Of a stretch of 8,462 nt of DNA, positions 6,413 through 8,462 are shown in pieces. This DNA comes from Sphingomonadaceae bacterium. GTDB lineage: Bacteria; Pseudomonadota; Alphaproteobacteria; Sphingomonadales; Sphingomonadaceae. The stretch spans positions 1 to 8,462 of the forward strand of contig JACFNY010000070.1 in the NCBI GenBank assembly GCA_019454625.1. The letters are read 5' to 3'. The position numbers and the translations under genes are program-made. The notes beneath the pieces were generated by a model that was not told where the DNA came from, did no database searches, and saw only the letters and a program-made list of their open reading frames with translations. Within the stretch, counting starts at the first letter, position 1. Each line of letters starts with the position of its first letter.

Positions 6413-7074
6413 TGGGTAGCGGCTTCCGCAGGCGCTTCCGCCGGGGCGGCGGCGGCCTGTTCACCGGCGGCCGGTGCGGCGTCCGACGCGGCGGCGTCGG
6501 CCGGGGCCTCGGCGGCGGGCGCTTCGGCAACCGCCGGGACGGCCGGCAGCGGCAGCGGGCTGTCGCTCTGGGAATTCAGGTAGGCGAGCAGGTCGGCGCG
6601 GTCCTGCGGCTTCGAGATGCCCGCGAAGCTCATCTTGTTGCCCGGGATGTACTTGCGGGGCGATTCGATCCAGTGGCTGAGTTCGTCCCAGCCCCAGTTG
6701 CCGCCGTGGCCCTTCACGGCGTCGGAGTAGGCGAAGCTCGCGATATGCGCGACCTTGGCGCCGAGGATACCGTAGAGGTTCGGACCCTGACCGGTGGCGC
6801 CGCCCTTGGTGATCGTGTGGCAGGCTGCGCACTTCTTGAACTGCGCTTCGCCCTTCGCCGGGTTGGCGGTGGCAAGGAACGCGGCGATCGGCTGCGCAGC
6901 CTCGGCGCCGGCGCCGCCGGCGTTAGCCTCGACCTCGACGCCTTCGACGATGTAGCCCTTCGTTTCGGAATGGCCGGGCGAATAGACGAAACCGGTCAGG
7001 ATCGACAGGCCGAGCACCGCGATTGCGGCTGCCAGCACCCAGCCGATAATCTTGTTCCATTCGTAACTGTCCAC
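6409..7074 (-). CDS. Membrane-anchored cytochrome c (CycM/c552-like)
   Basis: 221-residue class I c-type cytochrome anchored in the inner membrane and facing the periplasm. MDSYEWNKIIGWVLAAAIAV starts an uncleaved signal anchor (helix about 8-31), as in CycM of Bradyrhizobium, which passes electrons to the aa3 oxidase. A short linker leads to one heme domain (about 68-168): heme attachment site CAACH (C82, C85, H86), a GPNLYGILG loop, and M148 in YIPGNKMSFAGI as the probable sixth ligand. Residues 173-221 are an unusual tail of Ala, Pro and Glu with no hydrophobic segment. Translation starts at GTG (7074-7072) with GGAGGG four bases upstream (7084-7079). The gene is divergent from pheA, from which it is separated by a promoter region, and converges on the DUF418 gene with a four-base stop overlap. 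The electron-donor role is inferred from family and anchor, not from neighbours. Confidence 0.93.
   Translation of the reverse strand: MDSYEWNKIIGWVLAAAIAVLGLSILTGFVYSPGHSETKGYIVEGVEVEANAGGAGAEAAQPIAAFLATANPAKGEAQFKKCAACHTITKGGATGQGPNLYGILGAKVAHIASFAYSDAVKGHGGNWGWDELSHWIESPRKYIPGNKMSFAGISKPQDRADLLAYLNSQSDSPLPLPAVPAVAEAPAAEAPADAAASDAAPAAGEQAAAAPAEAPAEAATH
6412..6558 (-). repeat. Low-complexity Ala/Pro/Glu repeat coding the cytochrome c tail
   Basis: Codons 173-221 of the cytochrome encode variants of A-E-A-P-A. At DNA level an octamer GCTTCCGC (plus strand) recurs at 6422-6429 and 6434-6441, twelve bases apart, and GC-rich variants fill the rest. The segment reads as an expandable Ala/Pro-rich spacer, of a kind prone to length change by slippage. 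Confidence 0.6.
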
Positions 7075-7091
7075 TGCGCCCTCCGAAGAGC

Positions 7092-7112
7092 GGGGCCTTT
7101 CTGCGAGGCCCC
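7092..7112 (-). other. Hairpin in the cytochrome c leader
   Basis: GGGGCCT (7092-7098) is perfectly complementary to AGGCCCC (7106-7112) with a seven-base loop, in the short spacer between cytochrome c and pheA. On the cytochrome transcript it lies about 8 bases upstream of the ribosome site. No T run follows on either strand, so it is not a standard terminator. It could stabilise the transcript or affect initiation. Confidence 0.35.
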
Positions 7113-7131
7113 CCGGTTCAAAATCGCGCGG

Positions 7132-7160
7132 ACCATAGTTTCAGGAGTCGGGCTTGCCAA
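7132..7160 (-). promoter_or_regulatory. Candidate cytochrome c promoter
   Basis: On the minus strand, TTGGCA (7160-7155) and TATGGT (7137-7132) are exactly 17 bases apart, matching consensus at five and four of six positions. This is the best promoter match I see in the window. Start would be near 7125, giving a leader of about 50 bases that includes the 7092-7112 hairpin. The -35 box overlaps the possible TTG start of pheA on the other strand. Confidence 0.5.
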
Positions 7161-8116
7161 GCACCAGATCGCCGCAGGCTGCGCTTGACGCGGGAAGCCT
7201 GCGCGCCGCAAAGAGCGCGGCGATGCAGAACTATCCCGAATCCGCCGCGAGGCTCGTTGAAGAGCTTGCGCAAGCTGCTGAAAAGTCGCCGGAAACCGCC
7301 GTCGCCTTTCAGGGGGCGCCCGGCGCCTATTCGCATCAGGCCGCCCGCGAGATGGCGGAAGGTGCGCCGACGCTGCCGTGCCTTTCCTTCGCCGACGCCA
7401 TCGACGCGGTGCGCGAGGGGCGCGCCGGGCGCGCCATCATCCCGATCGAGAACTCGCTGCACGGGCGCGTCGCCGACATCCACTTCCTGCTGCCGGAGTC
7501 GGGTCTCTGGATCGTCGCCGAGCATTTCGTGCGCGTCCGCCATTCGCTGCTCGCGGTGCCGGGCGCGGCGCTTTCGGACGTGAAGGTCGCGATCAGCCAT
7601 CCGCAGGCGCTCGGCCAGTGCCGAAAGCGCCTTCGCGAATGGGGCATCAGTCCGGTCGCCTCGTTCGACACCGCCGCGTCCGCCGCAAAGGTCGCGGACG
7701 ACGGCGACAGGACGGTCGCCGCGGTGGCTTCGCAGCTCGCCGGGCAGCTCTACGGCCTCACACCGCTCGCCGAGGGTATCGAGGACGCGGCGCACAACAC
7801 CACGCGCTTCGTGGCGCTGGCGCGCGAGCCGATAATGCCGGAAGCGGGGGTGCCCGCGATGACCTCGCTGCTGTTCGAGGTGCGCTCGGTTCCTGCTGCG
7901 CTCTACAAGGCGCTTGGCGGCTTCGCTACGAATGGCGTCAACCTCACCAAGCTCGAAAGCTACATGCGAGACGGTCAGTTCCAGGCGGCCGAGTTCTACG
8001 TGGACATCGAGGGCCGCCCCGACGACCTGAACGTCGAGCGCGCGCTCGACGAGCTCCGCTATCATACCAAGTGGGTGCGGATGCTCGGCACCTATCCGCA
8101 GGCGCGGGCGCGCTAG
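7154..8116 (+). CDS. pheA: Prephenate dehydratase
   Basis: Converts prephenate to phenylpyruvate, water and CO2, the committed step to phenylalanine, in the cytoplasm. From the TTG start it is 320 residues. The dehydratase domain (about 48-225) begins AVAFQGAPGAYSHQAA, contains PIENSLHGRVADIHFLLPE, and has the catalytic TTRF at 216-219. A C-terminal ACT domain (about 238-315; AALYKALGGFATNGVNLTKL, then ESYM) should bind phenylalanine for feedback inhibition. There is no chorismate mutase domain, unlike the fused E. coli PheA. The start is uncertain. TTG at 7154 has a well-placed AGGAG (7143-7147, six-base gap), but ATG at 7223 (MQNYPESAARL) is, from memory of sphingomonad homologues, where the conserved protein begins, and has only a weak AAAGAG. 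The first 23 residues look unstructured. The stop interlocks with that of the convergent serine hydrolase gene. Confidence 0.95.
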   Translation: MPSTRSPQAALDAGSLRAAKSAAMQNYPESAARLVEELAQAAEKSPETAVAFQGAPGAYSHQAAREMAEGAPTLPCLSFADAIDAVREGRAGRAIIPIENSLHGRVADIHFLLPESGLWIVAEHFVRVRHSLLAVPGAALSDVKVAISHPQALGQCRKRLREWGISPVASFDTAASAAKVADDGDRTVAAVASQLAGQLYGLTPLAEGIEDAAHNTTRFVALAREPIMPEAGVPAMTSLLFEVRSVPAALYKALGGFATNGVNLTKLESYMRDGQFQAAEFYVDIEGRPDDLNVERALDELRYHTKWVRMLGTYPQARAR

Positions 8117-8122
8117 GCGCCC
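8106..8122. terminator. Perfect hairpin with both stop codons in its loop (candidate bidirectional 3' end)
   Basis: GGGCGC-GCTAG-GCGCCC is a perfect six-base-pair stem with a five-base loop, and the loop holds CTAG, the shared TAG stop of pheA (plus) and the serine hydrolase gene (minus). It can form on either transcript. Neither side has a T run, so it is not a canonical intrinsic terminator and may act with Rho or as a 3'-end barrier. Confidence 0.4.
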
Positions 8123-8462
8123 ACCTGAACACCAAGGTCGGCTGCAAGCGCCTTTCCGAGTTCCTCGGGCAGCGGGTAGGCCTGCTGCGGCATGTACTGC
8201 GTCATCAGCACGACGCTGAGCCTCTGTGCCGGCAGCGCCGAGGCGAGGGTGCCCGCCGCGCCGCCCCAGCCGTAGCTGCCGGGGATGAGGCCCGGCCCCG
8301 GCGCGATCACTACGCGCCCGCCCGCACCGTAGCCCTGATTGCCCTCATAGAAGACGCCAGCGGGGAGCAGGTTCGAAACAGCGAGCTTCGCCGCTTCGGG
8401 CGAGATGATCTGCGTGCCGGCATAGCGGCCGCCGTTCGCGACCATGCGCATGAAGCGCATGT
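8113..8462 (-). CDS. Serine hydrolase, class C beta-lactamase-like (partial, N-terminus outside window)
   Basis: C-terminal 115 or so residues of a protein of the beta-lactamase/penicillin-binding family (class C, EstB-type esterases, D-alanyl-D-alanine carboxypeptidase relatives). Visible are the helix FMRMVANGG, ending in the usual R/G-rich turn, then QIISPEAAKLAV, a GYGAGGRVV strand, and SYGWGGAAGT, which occupies the place of the third active-site motif (KTG or HxG on the beta-strand facing the serine). LSVVLMTQYMP matches the closing strands. The catalytic SxxK and YxN motifs would lie beyond the right edge. The methionine at 8460 is an internal residue, because the frame continues to the window end. 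Whether it is an esterase, a peptidase or a beta-lactamase cannot be told; the WGG-type motif favours an esterase-like member. The stop TAG overlaps the pheA stop by four bases. Confidence 0.85.
   Translation of the reverse strand, partial: MRFMRMVANGGRYAGTQIISPEAAKLAVSNLLPAGVFYEGNQGYGAGGRVVIAPGPGLIPGSYGWGGAAGTLASALPAQRLSVVLMTQYMPQQAYPLPEELGKALAADLGVQVGA

Noticed and set aside
6139..7188. 349-codon open frame on the plus strand
   Set aside because: Shadow of the DUF418 3' end and antisense to cytochrome c; Gly/Arg-rich with no motif.
7185..7213. TTGACG at 7185 as a -35 box for pheA
   Set aside because: The element at the proper distance (GCAAAG, 7208-7213) is a poor -10 box, so I did not list a promoter, although it would suit the ATG start at 7223.
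7118..8065. 315-codon open frame on the minus strand
   Set aside because: Antisense to pheA, whose catalytic and ACT motifs are all present.

Overview
The window reads as a stretch of chromosome from a GC-rich alphaproteobacterium, most likely of the order Sphingomonadales. The case rests on gene content: an alphaproteobacterial-type phosphoserine aminotransferase, a CycM-like membrane-anchored cytochrome c divergent from a monofunctional prephenate dehydratase, an extensin-like lipoprotein, a LOG-type Rossmann protein of about 290 residues and a DUF418 membrane protein. The order-level call is inference, because no rRNA or marker gene is present. I see no mobile element, CRISPR array, tRNA, rRNA or phage gene. 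Nothing in base composition suggests recent transfer.

Layout, left to right. Positions 1-953 (minus) hold most of serC, which runs off the left edge. A 147-base divergent region follows, with a serC promoter, a possible ribosome-site-masking leader hairpin and a 12-base palindrome. Positions 1101-2249 (plus) encode an FMN-dependent 2-hydroxy-acid dehydrogenase. Converging on it, 2246-3394 (minus) encodes a six-helix membrane diguanylate cyclase. After a 176-base divergent spacer comes a plus-strand run of three closely spaced genes that is probably one transcript: an extensin-like lipoprotein (3571-4203), a LOG-family protein (4236-5114) and a DUF418 membrane protein (5153-6412). Converging on this run is a membrane-anchored cytochrome c (6409-7074, minus). 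It is divergent from the prephenate dehydratase pheA (7154-8116, plus). The last 350 bases (8113-8462, minus) are the C-terminal part of a class C beta-lactamase-like serine hydrolase that continues past the right edge.

Functionally the genes are mostly core metabolism and envelope or respiration functions: serine synthesis (SerC), phenylalanine synthesis (PheA), oxidation of a 2-hydroxy acid such as L-lactate, electron delivery to a terminal oxidase (cytochrome c), cyclic-di-GMP signalling, and cell-wall or membrane proteins. They do not form an obvious single pathway, and I did not find a convincing undescribed system.

The most striking feature is architectural. Genes alternate strand, and all three convergent pairs overlap by exactly four bases (TTAG, TTAG, CTAG), so the two stop codons of each pair interlock. 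At two of the junctions the shared stops sit in the loop of a predicted hairpin, perfectly so at the pheA/serine hydrolase junction. No hairpin followed by a T run is visible at any junction. The regulatory elements listed were found by eye and are hypotheses. The coding calls are much firmer.
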